This document shows, piece by piece, positions 1 to 8,507 of a stretch of DNA of 64,000 nucleotides. The notes beneath the pieces are model-generated. The model was not told where the DNA came from. It ran no database searches and saw only the letters and a list, made by a program, of their open reading frames with translations. The position numbers were made by a program, and so were the translations under genes. The stretch lies in the IMG/VR virus record IMGVR_UViG_3300032770_000017, positions 16,208 to 80,207 of that record, one strand, 5' to 3'. The number at the start of each line of letters is the position of its first letter. Positions within the stretch are counted from its first letter, which is position 1. Source of the DNA: a virus.

Positions 1-1
1 G

Positions 2-979
2 GCGGTCGACACCTGGCTGCGGATCCAGTCCTGCACCATCGGGGCCGTGACCATCGTCCCCATCCCGGCCTATCCCCAGTGCGTCATCACGCTTGCCGAT
101 CAGGCGCTCCCAGAGGCTCCCATTGCCATTGCGTCGGCACCTCCCGGCTTGCCGGCGGTGACTGCCGCTGGAGGCCCTGTAAGACCCTCTCGCAAGGCTT
201 TCGACAACCCCGGGTTCTATGTGGGCGATCCTCGTCTGGTGCGCCAGAAGTCTGGCGACTACGCGTGCCCAGCCACGGTCAGCGAGGACGGCTCGCGCTG
301 TTGGGGCCATCTTGCTGCCTGGAAGACGGCGCATACGGCCGGCGTGCGTGACGAGTACGGCCAACCACGCAAGCCCCCTCGCTCCAAGACCAACTACGCC
401 TACTTCCTCACAGGCGTTGTCGTCTGCGAGGACGGTAGCGAGGTCCCCGTGGGCAATCTGACCATGGGGACCGGACACGCCAGTGTGTACGCGCCGCTCC
501 CCGACGTGCTCGCCCACTATGACGGCGGTTACGGTGCTGTATGCGTTGCGGACGTGACGGTGGGTGAGGACGATTTCGGCATTTGGTTCGCAGGGGCCAT
601 GCGTTCGGAGCTGACCGATGAGCAACTCAGGGAGTTCAGAGCGACGAACCTGTCGGGGGACTGGCGCAACCTTGGCGGCAACCTCGAACTGGTGGCCGTG
701 CTTGCTGGCGTCCCTTCCCCCGGGTTCCCGATCGCGCGCCGAGCGGTGACGGCCGCTGGGACTCCCGTTTTCGCAGATGGCGAGGCGATGATCGCGGCCA
801 TGAACGGCGATCGCTGCCTCGCTCTTGTGGCGGCAGGGGTGGTGCAGAGGATCGATCCGTTGGAGCGACTGGCGGCTTTGGAGCGGGCCCATGAAATTCT
901 ATGGGCCGATTACCAGTCTCTCGCGGCTCGGGTACGCCCCATCGAACTGGAGCGATTGCGGGCTCAGTCGGGTCTGTGA
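2..979 (+). CDS. Phage head maturation protease, 5' end cut by window edge
   Basis: The frame is open from base 2 and 325 residues are visible, so the true start lies outside the window; the internal GTG near base 47 is not a credible start. Residues about 85-230 show the pattern of actinophage capsid maturation proteases: a GHLAAW block, a PPRSKTNYAYF block, a GTGHA block, then VADV, GIWFAGA, LSGDWR and NLELVAVL blocks. In this family the protease processes the capsid precursor during head assembly. The C-terminal 60 residues are helical and may act in scaffolding. Position just before the capsid gene fits, although an accessory island separates them. Confidence 0.8.
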   Translation, partial: AVDTWLRIQSCTIGAVTIVPIPAYPQCVITLADQALPEAPIAIASAPPGLPAVTAAGGPVRPSRKAFDNPGFYVGDPRLVRQKSGDYACPATVSEDGSRCWGHLAAWKTAHTAGVRDEYGQPRKPPRSKTNYAYFLTGVVVCEDGSEVPVGNLTMGTGHASVYAPLPDVLAHYDGGYGAVCVADVTVGEDDFGIWFAGAMRSELTDEQLREFRATNLSGDWRNLGGNLELVAVLAGVPSPGFPIARRAVTAAGTPVFADGEAMIAAMNGDRCLALVAAGVVQRIDPLERLAALERAHEILWADYQSLAARVRPIELERLRAQSGL

Positions 980-986
980 TATAAAT

Positions 987-1018
987 GGACCGGGCGGCGC
1001 CGCGAACGCCCCCGGTCC
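987..1018 (+). terminator. Hairpin after head protease
   Basis: GGACCGGG (987-994) pairs perfectly with CCCGGTCC (1011-1018), with an inner GGCG/CGCC helix, giving about 12 base pairs. There is no U tract, which is usual for high-GC actinophage terminators. It separates the protease gene from the HNH gene. Confidence 0.6.
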
Positions 1019-1045
1019 TGGCCGATCCTCTGTGGAAGGAACGAC

Positions 1046-1720
1046 ATGGTTCACGGTACCTGCTCTGTGCCAGATTGCACCAGACCCGTTTACGTGAGGT
1101 CCTGGTGTGTGGCCCATTACCAGCGTTGGCGCAAATACGGTGATCCTGCCTACCCGGTAAGAAGGACGGTGCAAAACCTCGGTTTGCCATGCAATGTGGC
1201 CGGATGTAGCCGTCCCGCCTTCCTGCGCGGTATGTGCGGACCCCACTACCGCAGGTTCAAGAGCACTGGGACGACCGATCTGAGCCCGAGGCCTCGACGG
1301 TCGAAGGGCCCCTCTATCTGCAAGATCGAAGGATGCGACTCGATCGTTGAAGCCCACGGCTGGTGCCGTGTGCATCACTGGCATTATCAAGCCCACGGTG
1401 ATCCGCTAGCAGGCCGTTTCCATGCAAAGGCTGGCGAGGGTTGGATCAACAAGAAGGGTTATCGAATGGTCCGACGGGGCAAAGGTCGGTCGAGGCCTGA
1501 GCATTGTTGGGTCATGGAGGAAATGCTCGGCCGGCCGCTAATGGTCGGTGAAGAAGTCCACCACATCAATGGCCAGAAAGCCGATAACCGCCCGCAGAAC
1601 TTGGAGTTGTGGTCAAGATCGCATCCGGCTGGTCAGCGGGTAGAGGATCTGGTCGCGTGGGCTCGGGAGATCCTGGCCCGCTACGGCGACGACTTCGTCC
1701 AGCCCAGGTTGTTGCTGTAG
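1046..1720 (+). CDS. Free-standing HNH homing endonuclease with three zinc modules
   Basis: 224 residues. The first 115 hold three repeats of a short C-x4-C...C-x2-H module (about residues 6-33, 50-77 and 92-120), each followed by a W/F-x-YGDP-like tail. They look like zinc-binding DNA-recognition knuckles. The C-terminal half is an HNH core with EEVHHINGQKADNRPQNLEL (about residues 172-191), the standard phage HNH motif. ATG at 1046 follows GGAAGGAACGAC. It is probably a selfish homing nuclease sitting between structural genes. It shares its N-terminal module with the nucleases at 7573, 36456 and 46940. Confidence 0.88.
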   Translation: MVHGTCSVPDCTRPVYVRSWCVAHYQRWRKYGDPAYPVRRTVQNLGLPCNVAGCSRPAFLRGMCGPHYRRFKSTGTTDLSPRPRRSKGPSICKIEGCDSIVEAHGWCRVHHWHYQAHGDPLAGRFHAKAGEGWINKKGYRMVRRGKGRSRPEHCWVMEEMLGRPLMVGEEVHHINGQKADNRPQNLELWSRSHPAGQRVEDLVAWAREILARYGDDFVQPRLLL

Positions 1721-1735
1721 GCGCCTTCACAGTGG

Positions 1736-1742
1736 TAAGGAT
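1736..1742 (+). promoter_or_regulatory. Possible -10 element (TAAGGAT)
   Basis: TAAGGAT ends six bases before the GTG at 1749. It resembles the TAGGAT boxes found elsewhere in the window, but no good -35 is visible, so it is only a candidate leaderless promoter. Confidence 0.4.
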
Positions 1743-1748
1743 GGCCGC

Positions 1749-2204
1749 GTGAACACCGGCGCAGGCGTCGAAGTGGACGTGATCACCACCTGCGACCCAG
1801 AGGGCTACGGTCACGTCGGGCTCATCCTGTTGGAGGACGACGGCAAGCACCGGTGCTCGATCTGCCATGAGGAGGCCGACCCGGGCGTGGACGACGGCAA
1901 CGTGACCATCGAAACGCGGGTGACGGGTAAGGGCGCGTTGATGCCCACCCTGCGCCCACCGTGCGAGCACACCGGCGTCACGCAGCAGGTGTTCTACGCC
2001 GTCACCCGCAATGACGCGGGCGTGGTCATCGACCGGGCGGCCAAGGTCAAGCTGAGGTGCTCGTCTTGCGGGCGACCGATGCGGTGGGTCATCCCCTCGG
2101 CGCATTTCTCCGAGGTCGACGGCGAGCGGGGCCTGGTCTGTTCGGTGGTGGCGATGACCGATACCGAGGCCGAGGATGGCTGGCAGGCGGTGGCCGAGGA
2201 ATGA
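1749..2204 (+). CDS. Small protein with two Cys pairs, function unknown
   Basis: 151 residues from GTG at 1749. Two C-x2-C pairs (CSIC about residue 36, CSSCG about residue 104) suggest a split zinc ribbon. No enzyme motif is seen. Its stop overlaps the next gene in an ATGA junction, so it is first in a three-gene run with the ParB-like and VIT-like genes. A candidate promoter lies directly upstream. I do not recognise a named family. Confidence 0.7.
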   Translation: MNTGAGVEVDVITTCDPEGYGHVGLILLEDDGKHRCSICHEEADPGVDDGNVTIETRVTGKGALMPTLRPPCEHTGVTQQVFYAVTRNDAGVVIDRAAKVKLRCSSCGRPMRWVIPSAHFSEVDGERGLVCSVVAMTDTEAEDGWQAVAEE

Positions 2205-2803
2205 GCGATAACGACCGCGTCGATGAGGCAGGGAATCCGCCTATCCCTCACGACGCGGACGACCATCGCATCCCCGCCCGCAAGGCCGAATGCTGCCAGG
2301 CGCACGCCGACGAGCTGGGCCGACTCCCAATAGGTTGGTGTGGGCCGGGGTGCCTGAGAAGCAGGCTGCCTGATCCGTCACCGGGCGACAAGCTGCCGTT
2401 ACCCTTCGCGGCCATGCCCACTCAACCCGTTGAGCACTGGGCCTCGGAGCCCGAAGCCCACGATTATCCGGCCGCTCTCGACTACCTGACCCTGATGATG
2501 CCTGCCAAGCAGGCCAAGGCCGCGGTCAGGGCGCTGAAGAAGGCGCCGCTCAGCCACCGTAAGGCCAAAGACCTACTCAGGGCGTCCGGCTTGGCCGCGT
2601 TGCCCAAGACGAATGTGCACGTCGCCAAAGACCTCGCCAAGGTGGCGGGAGGGACGAAGTTGTCGCCCGTCCTCATTGTGCGCGACGACACATCGGTCGG
2701 GTCATTGCTGCTTATTGCCGACGGCTACCATCGCATTTGCGCCAGTTACATAATCGATGAGAACGCCGAAATCCCCTGTCGCCTTATCTCGTCAAAGGCG
2801 TGA
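2201..2803 (+). CDS. ParB/sulfiredoxin-like domain protein
   Basis: 200 residues, starting at the ATG of an ATGA overlap. The C-terminal half reads NVHVAKDL, LSPVLIVRDD, then LLIADGYHRICASY (about residues 172-185). That layout is the ParB/Srx fold, in which DGxHR marks the nucleotide-handling loop. Proteins of this small size occur as stand-alone genes in actinophages with unknown role. The N-terminal 60 residues are polar and low in motif content. It is translationally coupled to a VIT1/CCC1-like membrane gene. Confidence 0.6.
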   Translation: MSDNDRVDEAGNPPIPHDADDHRIPARKAECCQAHADELGRLPIGWCGPGCLRSRLPDPSPGDKLPLPFAAMPTQPVEHWASEPEAHDYPAALDYLTLMMPAKQAKAAVRALKKAPLSHRKAKDLLRASGLAALPKTNVHVAKDLAKVAGGTKLSPVLIVRDDTSVGSLLLIADGYHRICASYIIDENAEIPCRLISSKA

Positions 2804-3240
2804 CCTCTAACCGCGATGAAATCGTGTTTGGCGGGCTTGATGGCCTGACCAGTGCCCTCGGCGTGATGGCCGGCGCCTACCTCGCCAACGCCCGGGCCAA
2901 GACGGTGCTGATCACCGGGCTCGGGCTCGCCATCGCCGCGGCGGTGTCCATGGCCGGCGGTGAGGCCCTGAGCGACGAGGAGGCCGATGGGCGGATCGTG
3001 CGGGCGGCATACATGGGCGGCGCTACCTTGGTCGGGTCGTTCCTGCCGATCGCCGGGTTCATCTTCGACCGCCGTGCCGGGCTGGTGTTCTGCATCGTGA
3101 TCACGGTGTGCGTGGGCGCCACTGTTGCCCATCTGCGCCCCGGCGCCTGGTGGCCATCGATCGTCAAGACCTTCGCCGTACTGGCGGTGGCGGCTGGGCT
3201 ATCGGTGGTGGCAGCGGTCGCGATGGGGGCCACGGGTTAG
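2800..3240 (+). CDS. VIT1/CCC1-like membrane protein (possible Fe/Mn transporter)
   Basis: 146 residues; GTG at 2800 overlaps the upstream stop. Residues 8-25 read FGGLDGLTSALGVMAGAY and residues 50-58 read SMAGGEALS. Both match signature stretches of the VIT1/CCC1 family of vacuolar or cell-membrane Fe/Mn exporters, with the GE-x-LS motif after the second helix. Four hydrophobic segments are seen. The family is usually over 200 residues with a cytosolic metal-binding loop; here that loop is very short, so transport is inferred. It would act in the host membrane. A metal transporter in a phage head region is unexpected. Confidence 0.65.
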   Translation: MTSNRDEIVFGGLDGLTSALGVMAGAYLANARAKTVLITGLGLAIAAAVSMAGGEALSDEEADGRIVRAAYMGGATLVGSFLPIAGFIFDRRAGLVFCIVITVCVGATVAHLRPGAWWPSIVKTFAVLAVAAGLSVVAAVAMGATG

Positions 3241-3260
3241 GCCATCACACCCCCTCTCGT

Positions 3261-3284
3261 GCGCCCCGCATAGCGTTGCGGCGC
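3261..3284 (+). terminator. Hairpin before lipoprotein gene
   Basis: CCGCA (3266-3270) and TGCGG (3277-3281) pair around a TAGCGT loop, with further GCGC pairing outside. It lies between the VIT-like gene and the lipoprotein gene and could be a weak terminator. Confidence 0.35.
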
Positions 3285-3309
3285 CCCCTTCGGAGCGAGG
3301 AGCCCTCCC

Positions 3310-4365
3310 TTGCGCAGATTCCTACTGGCCGCCATTGCCGCTGTGCTCGTCCTCTCTGCCTGCTCGGGGGGCACGAAGGGAAAGCCGCCCGTCCCGGCTG
3401 TGTCAGGCACCGTTGTCGGCGTATCTCTTTCCGCAAATGCCGCCAATAGGTACATGGCTGCAGGCGCGGTGTGGAACGTCTTTTGCCCGAACAAGCTGAC
3501 CTCCTCGCAGATCGCCTCCAATGAGGTCCACCTCGTTTGCGCCGTCCCGGCGACGACCACGACGGCGCCCGCGACCACCACAACGGTGGCTCCCACCACG
3601 ACTCGGCCAGCGACAACCACGACGTTGCCCGGCGGCACGACGACCGTGCCCGCGACCACGACGACCACCGTTCCGGCCACCACCACGACGGTCCCGACCA
3701 GTGGCACCTGTACGAGCCCGGTGTGGTCGAGCAGCGACGCTCAGGCCACCGACAACACCGACAGCGCCGGGTACTGGTGGGTGAACAACGACGCCTGGTC
3801 GGGCAGCCACGGCCCGCAGACGATCAACGTGTGCAGCGCGTCGTCTTGGTACGCGGTGTCCAACCAGACCGATCAGCAAGGCGCGGTTGAGACCTATCCC
3901 GACACCGAGTATTTCGTCGGCGGCGGCGGTGGGGGCCACACGACCAAGACCATCTCGCAGTTCGCCAGCATCACTTCGACGTTCTCCGAGGCGTTCCCCA
4001 CCACGACCGGCTTGTCGTGGGACGCGGGCTACGACCTGTGGACGAACAACTGGACGAATGAAACGATGATCTGGAACCAGTGGGTCGGCGACCCGGGCTA
4101 CTGGCCAGGACAGGCGACCATCGCCGTGACGCTCGATGGCGTGCCCTACCACTTCCTCGACAACGGCGGCGAGCTGCTGTTCTTCAGGGACACGCAGGTC
4201 GCCTCGGGCTCCGTGGACATCCTCGCTGCCTACCAGTGGGAGGTCGCCCACGGCTACGCCAAGGCCACCGACATCCCGACCAATCTGGAGTACGGCGTGG
4301 AGGTCGTGGGCACGAACGGTGCGACCACATTCCCGCTGACCGGTCTGACCTTCAGCCTGTCGTGA
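3310..4365 (+). CDS. Lipoprotein with GH12-like glucanase domain
   Basis: 351 residues from TTG at 3310, preceded by GGAGCGAGGAG. It has a lipoprotein signal with lipobox LSAC (Cys18), then a Thr/Pro linker at about residues 80-130 made of TTTT and TTVP repeats, then a beta-rich C-terminal domain (about 133-351). That domain follows glycoside hydrolase family 12: an NN-x-W early strand, YDLWTNN, ETMIW and a final GVEVVG strand. Glu251 (ETMIW) and Glu331 (VEVVG) sit where the GH12 nucleophile and acid/base lie. It would be anchored outside the host membrane and might cut beta-glucans. The family call is by eye; a non-catalytic lectin-like role is possible. Confidence 0.6.
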   Translation: MRRFLLAAIAAVLVLSACSGGTKGKPPVPAVSGTVVGVSLSANAANRYMAAGAVWNVFCPNKLTSSQIASNEVHLVCAVPATTTTAPATTTTVAPTTTRPATTTTLPGGTTTVPATTTTTVPATTTTVPTSGTCTSPVWSSSDAQATDNTDSAGYWWVNNDAWSGSHGPQTINVCSASSWYAVSNQTDQQGAVETYPDTEYFVGGGGGGHTTKTISQFASITSTFSEAFPTTTGLSWDAGYDLWTNNWTNETMIWNQWVGDPGYWPGQATIAVTLDGVPYHFLDNGGELLFFRDTQVASGSVDILAAYQWEVAHGYAKATDIPTNLEYGVEVVGTNGATTFPLTGLTFSLS

Positions 4366-4682
4366 CCCCCTTGCGCGCCGTCGCCACCCGGGCAGTCAGT
4401 GAGCCCCGTCACTGGCCGCTGCGCAAGGTGGCGGCGATCGGGCTCCCGTTGCTGCTGCTCGGCGCCCTCGGGATCACGCTCGGCCTCCTGGCCCACGCCC
4501 ACCACACCTACCGCACCGTGGTCCAGACGGCCACGGTCGGCGCCCAGCCGGCGACGGTGCACGCGGCCCCCACGGACCCGCAGAACACGATCGCTCTAGT
4601 GACCTGTGTCTGCGGCGTGGTCGCCACCCTGACCGGCGTGGGGACGTTCGTGGTCAGCCTGCGCAAGGCCCCAGCCTCGTGA
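4362..4682 (+). CDS. Small membrane protein
   Basis: 106 residues from GTG at 4362 in a GTGA overlap with the lipoprotein gene. Two hydrophobic segments (about residues 24-42 and 80-100) flank a polar loop rich in Ala, Thr and Val. No family is recognised. Translational coupling to the lipoprotein and to the following DUF1003-like gene suggests that the three are co-expressed and work at the host envelope. Confidence 0.6.
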   Translation: MTPLRAVATRAVSEPRHWPLRKVAAIGLPLLLLGALGITLGLLAHAHHTYRTVVQTATVGAQPATVHAAPTDPQNTIALVTCVCGVVATLTGVGTFVVSLRKAPAS

Positions 4683-5149
4683 AACTGCACCGGCCTCATC
4701 CCCATCCGGCCGTCCGGCGACCCGACCAACTGACCCGGGGCGAGCGGGCGGCCGACGTGATGAAGGGCGCGCTGGCGACCTGGGCCGCGCTCGGGTTCAT
4801 GGCGGCATTCATTGCCGGGTGGATGGTGCTCAATAGCCACCTTGCGGGGCGTAGCCACCACTTCGATCCATATCCCTGGATCCTCCTGAACCTCTGCCTC
4901 TCGACCTTGGCCGGGCTGCAGTGCTTCGTGCTCCTGATCGCCAACCGCCGGGGCGAGCAGATCGCGGCCGAAATCGCCGTGGCCACCAAGAACAACACCG
5001 ACGGGATCGCGGCGGAACTGGCGGTCAATACGACCCTCACCAAGGCCGTGCAGGCCAATACCGACCAGATCGCGGAGGTGCACCGCCACGTCACGGCCCT
5101 CACCCGGCACCTCAATGTGCCCGCCGGGCGGTTCGATCCCGATACCTGA
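4679..5149 (+). CDS. DUF1003-like membrane protein
   Basis: 156 residues from GTG at 4679, overlapping the previous stop. Two transmembrane helices surround FDPYPWILLNLCLSTLAGLQ (about residues 62-81), and NRRGEQ follows; FDPYP-x-LLN-x-xLS is the hallmark of DUF1003. The C-terminal 60 residues look like a coiled coil on the cytoplasmic side. The family is common in bacteria and has no firm function. It closes the accessory membrane island before the capsid gene. The 160 bases after it hold only a weak inverted repeat (GACCG...CGGTC near 5191-5212). Confidence 0.7.
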   Translation: MKLHRPHPHPAVRRPDQLTRGERAADVMKGALATWAALGFMAAFIAGWMVLNSHLAGRSHHFDPYPWILLNLCLSTLAGLQCFVLLIANRRGEQIAAEIAVATKNNTDGIAAELAVNTTLTKAVQANTDQIAEVHRHVTALTRHLNVPAGRFDPDT

Positions 5150-5311
5150 TCACTCCGCGCCATTGACGCGTTGTGGTATCTATCTGAGGGACCGCCCGAC
5201 GTAGTTGGACGGTCGCAGCACCTCCGGTCCATAGGTGCCGGGTGGACGAGCCGACGCCGCCACAGGCAGGCGCATCCCGTTCCGACCGCGCCCAGAACCG
5301 GAGGACAACCC

Positions 5312-7576
5312 GTGGACGCACTGCACATCAACCGATTCGCTGCGTTCGCCGCCGATGGCTCGATGACCAGCCTGGTGGCCGAGGGGCTGCCCGAATGGCC
5401 CACCGACGGCGCCCTCGGAGCGATCGCCGATGCCGACCTGTACGCGATGGAGCAGGCGTACCTCGCCGAGTTCGCCGCCATCGAAGCCGACCCGTCCCGC
5501 CCGGTGGGCGACGCCGTGGCCCTCGCCGAGCACGTTCGTGCCCTGCGCGACGAGGCCGAGCGCCGTATGGCCGCCGAGCCCGTCCCTGAGCCCACGGCCG
5601 AGGAACTGGCCGCCCAGGCCGCAGCCGATGAGGCCGCGGCCGCGCTCGCCGCCGAGCGGGAGGCCCAACTGGCCGCCCTGCGCGCCGAGATCACCCCCGA
5701 GCCCGGTGCGGGCGAGACCATCCCCGAGGGCACGGCGTTCAGCCGCGAAGACCTCGTGGCCGCCGTCACCGCCGGTGCCGAAGCCGCGGCACGGGCCATC
5801 GTGCCCGCCGTCACCGCTGCCATCGCCCAGGCTGCCCCGGTCACCGAGCCGGCCCCTGGCGTCACGATCACCCGCATGCGGGCCCGTGACCTCGGTGGCT
5901 ATCGCCCCGACCACCTCGCCCCGGCGCCAGCCAACGGCGCCGAGCGCAGCCGGTTCACAGCCAAGGTCGTCTCAGCCACCGACTCGTCCGCGGTCGGCCT
6001 CGGCGGCGAGATCCAGACCATGGACCAGCTCGTGGACATCTTCACCGAGAAGGCTCTCGCCATCGGGCGGGCATCCGGTGTGGACAACGAGCAGGTCAAG
6101 TTGGCCTCGATCAAGCTCGACCGGGTGCCGCCGGAGATGGACCTGCGCGGTATCACCGACGGCCGGGAACTGCGCCGCAAGGTGCTGTCGGTCATCGGCC
6201 CCGAGGCCGTTGGCGTCAACCCGTGGACCGGCCGTGAGGCCCCCATCGGGCGCGGCGGTGTCGTGCACGTCGGAGAGGGCCTGGTCGCATCCGGCGGGTT
6301 GGCCGCACCGGTCGAGCCGTACTACAACCAGCTCGTCATCGCCCAGGGCGCACGCCCTGTGCAGGCGGCGTTGCCGACCTTCGTGGCCGAACGAGGCGGG
6401 ATCAAGCTCACGCTGCCTCCCTCCATCGGCACGATCGCGGCGGCCACCACGCCCGGGCAGTACACCGACGGTGTGACCAACACCGATACCTCGCTGGTGT
6501 CAGCCACGGCCACCTTCACCGCCGCCGATGCCGGCTCGTACATCTCCGGCTCGCCGACGATCTTCGCCGAGGGCACGATCATCGCCAGCGTCACCAACTC
6601 GACGACGGTGGTCCTGTCGGCGGCCACGCTCACGACCACCACGGGCGTGACCTTCGTGATCCAGCGGCGCAACCCTTACAACCTCGGGCCTGCCGTTGGT
6701 GTCGTCACCGCCGCCCAGGACGCCGCAGGGCCGCCGAACGTGATCAAGTACACCTACGACGTGCCCGTCGGCACGCAGAACGAGTACGACGTCTATTCGG
6801 TCTACACGTCGCTGCAGTTCGGCAACCTGACCGGGCGCACCTTCCCCGAGCAGGTGGAGGCCAACATCCGCGTCGCCGACGCGCTGGCCGCCCGGACCGC
6901 GGACACGCAGATGCTGAACCTCATCAGCCTCTACTCGACGCTGTTCACCGGGGCCAAGACGTTCGGCACGGCACGCCAACTGCTCGCCCAGTTGGGCCAC
7001 ATGGGAGCGGTGTACCGCAACTCCGAGCGTATGGACCCGAGCGCCGTGCTGCGGGTGCTGCTGCCGGCGTGGGCGATCAACGCCATGCGGGGCGACTACA
7101 TCGCCTCGTTCATCGGTGGCGGCGACGCCTGGGGCCTCTCCGACGACGAGATCGCCGGGTGGCTGGCCGACAACCACTTCATGCTCAGCCTCTACCAGGA
7201 CGGCCCGACGGACATCTCGCAGCTCTTCGTCACCACCGGCTTCTCGGGGGCGACGGGCAACGGGACCACGCTCGGGACGCCGATCGCCATCCCCGACTAC
7301 CCGGGCACTGGCGCGACCACCTCGTTCCGCACGCAGGTGATCTCGTTCATGTGGGCCGAGGGGACGTGGCTCGGGCTGACCACCGGGGAACTGAATTTGG
7401 GCCTAGTTCGGGATAGCATACTCAATTCACAGAACCGATACCGTCAATTCTCTGAAGTGTGGGAGACTCCCGCTTTCGTGGGAACTCGCACGCTGCGGGG
7501 AGAGCACACGGTTGCGGCAGACGGCAGCTACGGCGCCGCCGTGTCGGTCACTCTTGGGGCCGGCAACGGGCTCTAG
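5312..7576 (+). CDS. Major capsid protein with N-terminal scaffold-like region and inserted beta-domain
   Basis: 754 residues. GTG at 5312 has GGAGG seven bases upstream and is preferred over a TTG 141 bases earlier. Residues 1-190 are acidic, Ala/Glu-rich and helical, as expected for a delta/scaffold region removed by the head protease. Residues about 215-754 carry the HK97-type capsid pattern. Residues about 384-453 are an inserted beta-module (DGVTNTDTSL... SVTNSTTVVLS) that recurs in three other virion proteins here. That insertion helps explain the large size compared with the usual 300-450 residues. A LAGLIDADG gene lies head-on at its 3' end. Confidence 0.8.
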   Translation: MDALHINRFAAFAADGSMTSLVAEGLPEWPTDGALGAIADADLYAMEQAYLAEFAAIEADPSRPVGDAVALAEHVRALRDEAERRMAAEPVPEPTAEELAAQAAADEAAAALAAEREAQLAALRAEITPEPGAGETIPEGTAFSREDLVAAVTAGAEAAARAIVPAVTAAIAQAAPVTEPAPGVTITRMRARDLGGYRPDHLAPAPANGAERSRFTAKVVSATDSSAVGLGGEIQTMDQLVDIFTEKALAIGRASGVDNEQVKLASIKLDRVPPEMDLRGITDGRELRRKVLSVIGPEAVGVNPWTGREAPIGRGGVVHVGEGLVASGGLAAPVEPYYNQLVIAQGARPVQAALPTFVAERGGIKLTLPPSIGTIAAATTPGQYTDGVTNTDTSLVSATATFTAADAGSYISGSPTIFAEGTIIASVTNSTTVVLSAATLTTTTGVTFVIQRRNPYNLGPAVGVVTAAQDAAGPPNVIKYTYDVPVGTQNEYDVYSVYTSLQFGNLTGRTFPEQVEANIRVADALAARTADTQMLNLISLYSTLFTGAKTFGTARQLLAQLGHMGAVYRNSERMDPSAVLRVLLPAWAINAMRGDYIASFIGGGDAWGLSDDEIAGWLADNHFMLSLYQDGPTDISQLFVTTGFSGATGNGTTLGTPIAIPDYPGTGATTSFRTQVISFMWAEGTWLGLTTGELNLGLVRDSILNSQNRYRQFSEVWETPAFVGTRTLRGEHTVAADGSYGAAVSVTLGAGNGL
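6461..6670 (+). repeat. Shared beta-module, copy 1 (in capsid protein)
   Basis: Encodes about 70 residues with the signature DGV...SATATFT-x2-D-x-G...SVTNSTTVVLSAAT. Copies occur in the genes at 8508, 9903 and 44065. Confidence 0.75.
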
Positions 7577-8421
7577 GAGTCGTCGCCTTGTCCCTTTCGC
7601 CTCGCTCGGCTCTCTGCGGCCTGCACCCGTCGGTACTCGCGCGCCTCATCGGGCGTCAGGTCACGGCTGCGTTTGCCGAAGAGGCGAAAGGCCAGCGTTC
7701 CTCGGTAGTACTCCTCGGTGGTCTCCCGGCCATCGAGGAGTCGCTGCCGGTCGCGCTGGGCTTGGGACTTGGCTCGGTCGAAGGTTCTTCTTTCCTCCGG
7801 CGTGAGGTCACGAAGCCGCTTGCCGAACATCTGCCAGGCGGGCGTCTCGTGCACCCATCGGGAACTGGAGCCCTGAACGCGCGGGCCATGTTGGAGGAAT
7901 GCAGTGAGCAGTTCGTGCGCCCGTTCCTTGCGCCGGGCGCCAAGCCATGCCCAGAAAAGGCAGACGATGTGCTGGAACTCTTCGTGACTGCCGACCTGCC
8001 AGATCAGGATCGGTTTGCGGCCACCGGGCCGTTCCTTCGGTCCAGTGATGCTGCCGACCTGCACGATGGCAGCGAAGCGCTCGACTACGTCGTAGTCGGT
8101 CATCGCCAGTGTCGCCGTTGGCCCACCGCGGCCAGGGCTCCTAGAGAAACATCCCTCTCCCTCGAAGAGCGCGGCCGCCCAAGCGATTTCGGCCGCGCTC
8201 GGCATCACGAAAGATGCTCGGATCTTTCGCACTGGGACCGGCTCCGGTTTGCGCCCGCGTTGCTTGACCACCAGGGGATCACCCCATCGGTGGTAGCGAC
8301 GGGCATGCTTCCCGCAGAGCGGCTCGCCTTCGGCGCCGGTGCCGTTGGCTGCTCGTCCACAGACGACGCCATCCTCAATGACGGCGCAGGCCTTGCCGAG
8401 AACCTCGTTACGCTGACTCAT
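7573..8421 (-). CDS. LAGLIDADG-type homing endonuclease
   Basis: 282 residues read on the reverse strand. ATG at 8421 has GGAGG seven bases upstream. The N-terminus (about residues 12-50) has a Cys/His knuckle ending in RYHRWGDP, like the modules of the HNH nucleases here. Residues 80-93 (AWAAALFEGEGCFS) are a LAGLIDADG helix with its catalytic acidic end. Only one such motif is clear, so it would work as a homodimer. The C-terminal third repeats the unit FGKRxRDLTPxE twice, perhaps a DNA-binding repeat. It is antisense to the virion operon, and its stop overlaps that of the capsid gene by three bases. Confidence 0.82.
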   Translation of the reverse strand: MSQRNEVLGKACAVIEDGVVCGRAANGTGAEGEPLCGKHARRYHRWGDPLVVKQRGRKPEPVPVRKIRASFVMPSAAEIAWAAALFEGEGCFSRSPGRGGPTATLAMTDYDVVERFAAIVQVGSITGPKERPGGRKPILIWQVGSHEEFQHIVCLFWAWLGARRKERAHELLTAFLQHGPRVQGSSSRWVHETPAWQMFGKRLRDLTPEERRTFDRAKSQAQRDRQRLLDGRETTEEYYRGTLAFRLFGKRSRDLTPDEAREYRRVQAAESRARRKGQGDDS

Positions 8422-8448
8422 GTCGGACCTCCTCACAGGTTCGGCCGG

Positions 8449-8477
8449 GGCCGGGGGTGCGCAAACACCGCCCGGCC
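8449..8477. terminator. Strong hairpin between LAGLIDADG gene and next virion gene
   Basis: GGCCGGG (8449-8455) pairs with CCCGGCC (8471-8477) and GGTG (8456-8459) with CACC (8466-8469) around a CGCAAA loop. It lies upstream of both divergent genes and may stop or attenuate read-through. An AT-rich TATAGC follows at 8485-8490, a possible -10 for the gene at 8508. Confidence 0.55.
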
Positions 8478-8507
8478 CTCCCATTATAGCAAGTGTAGGA
8501 GACGGCC

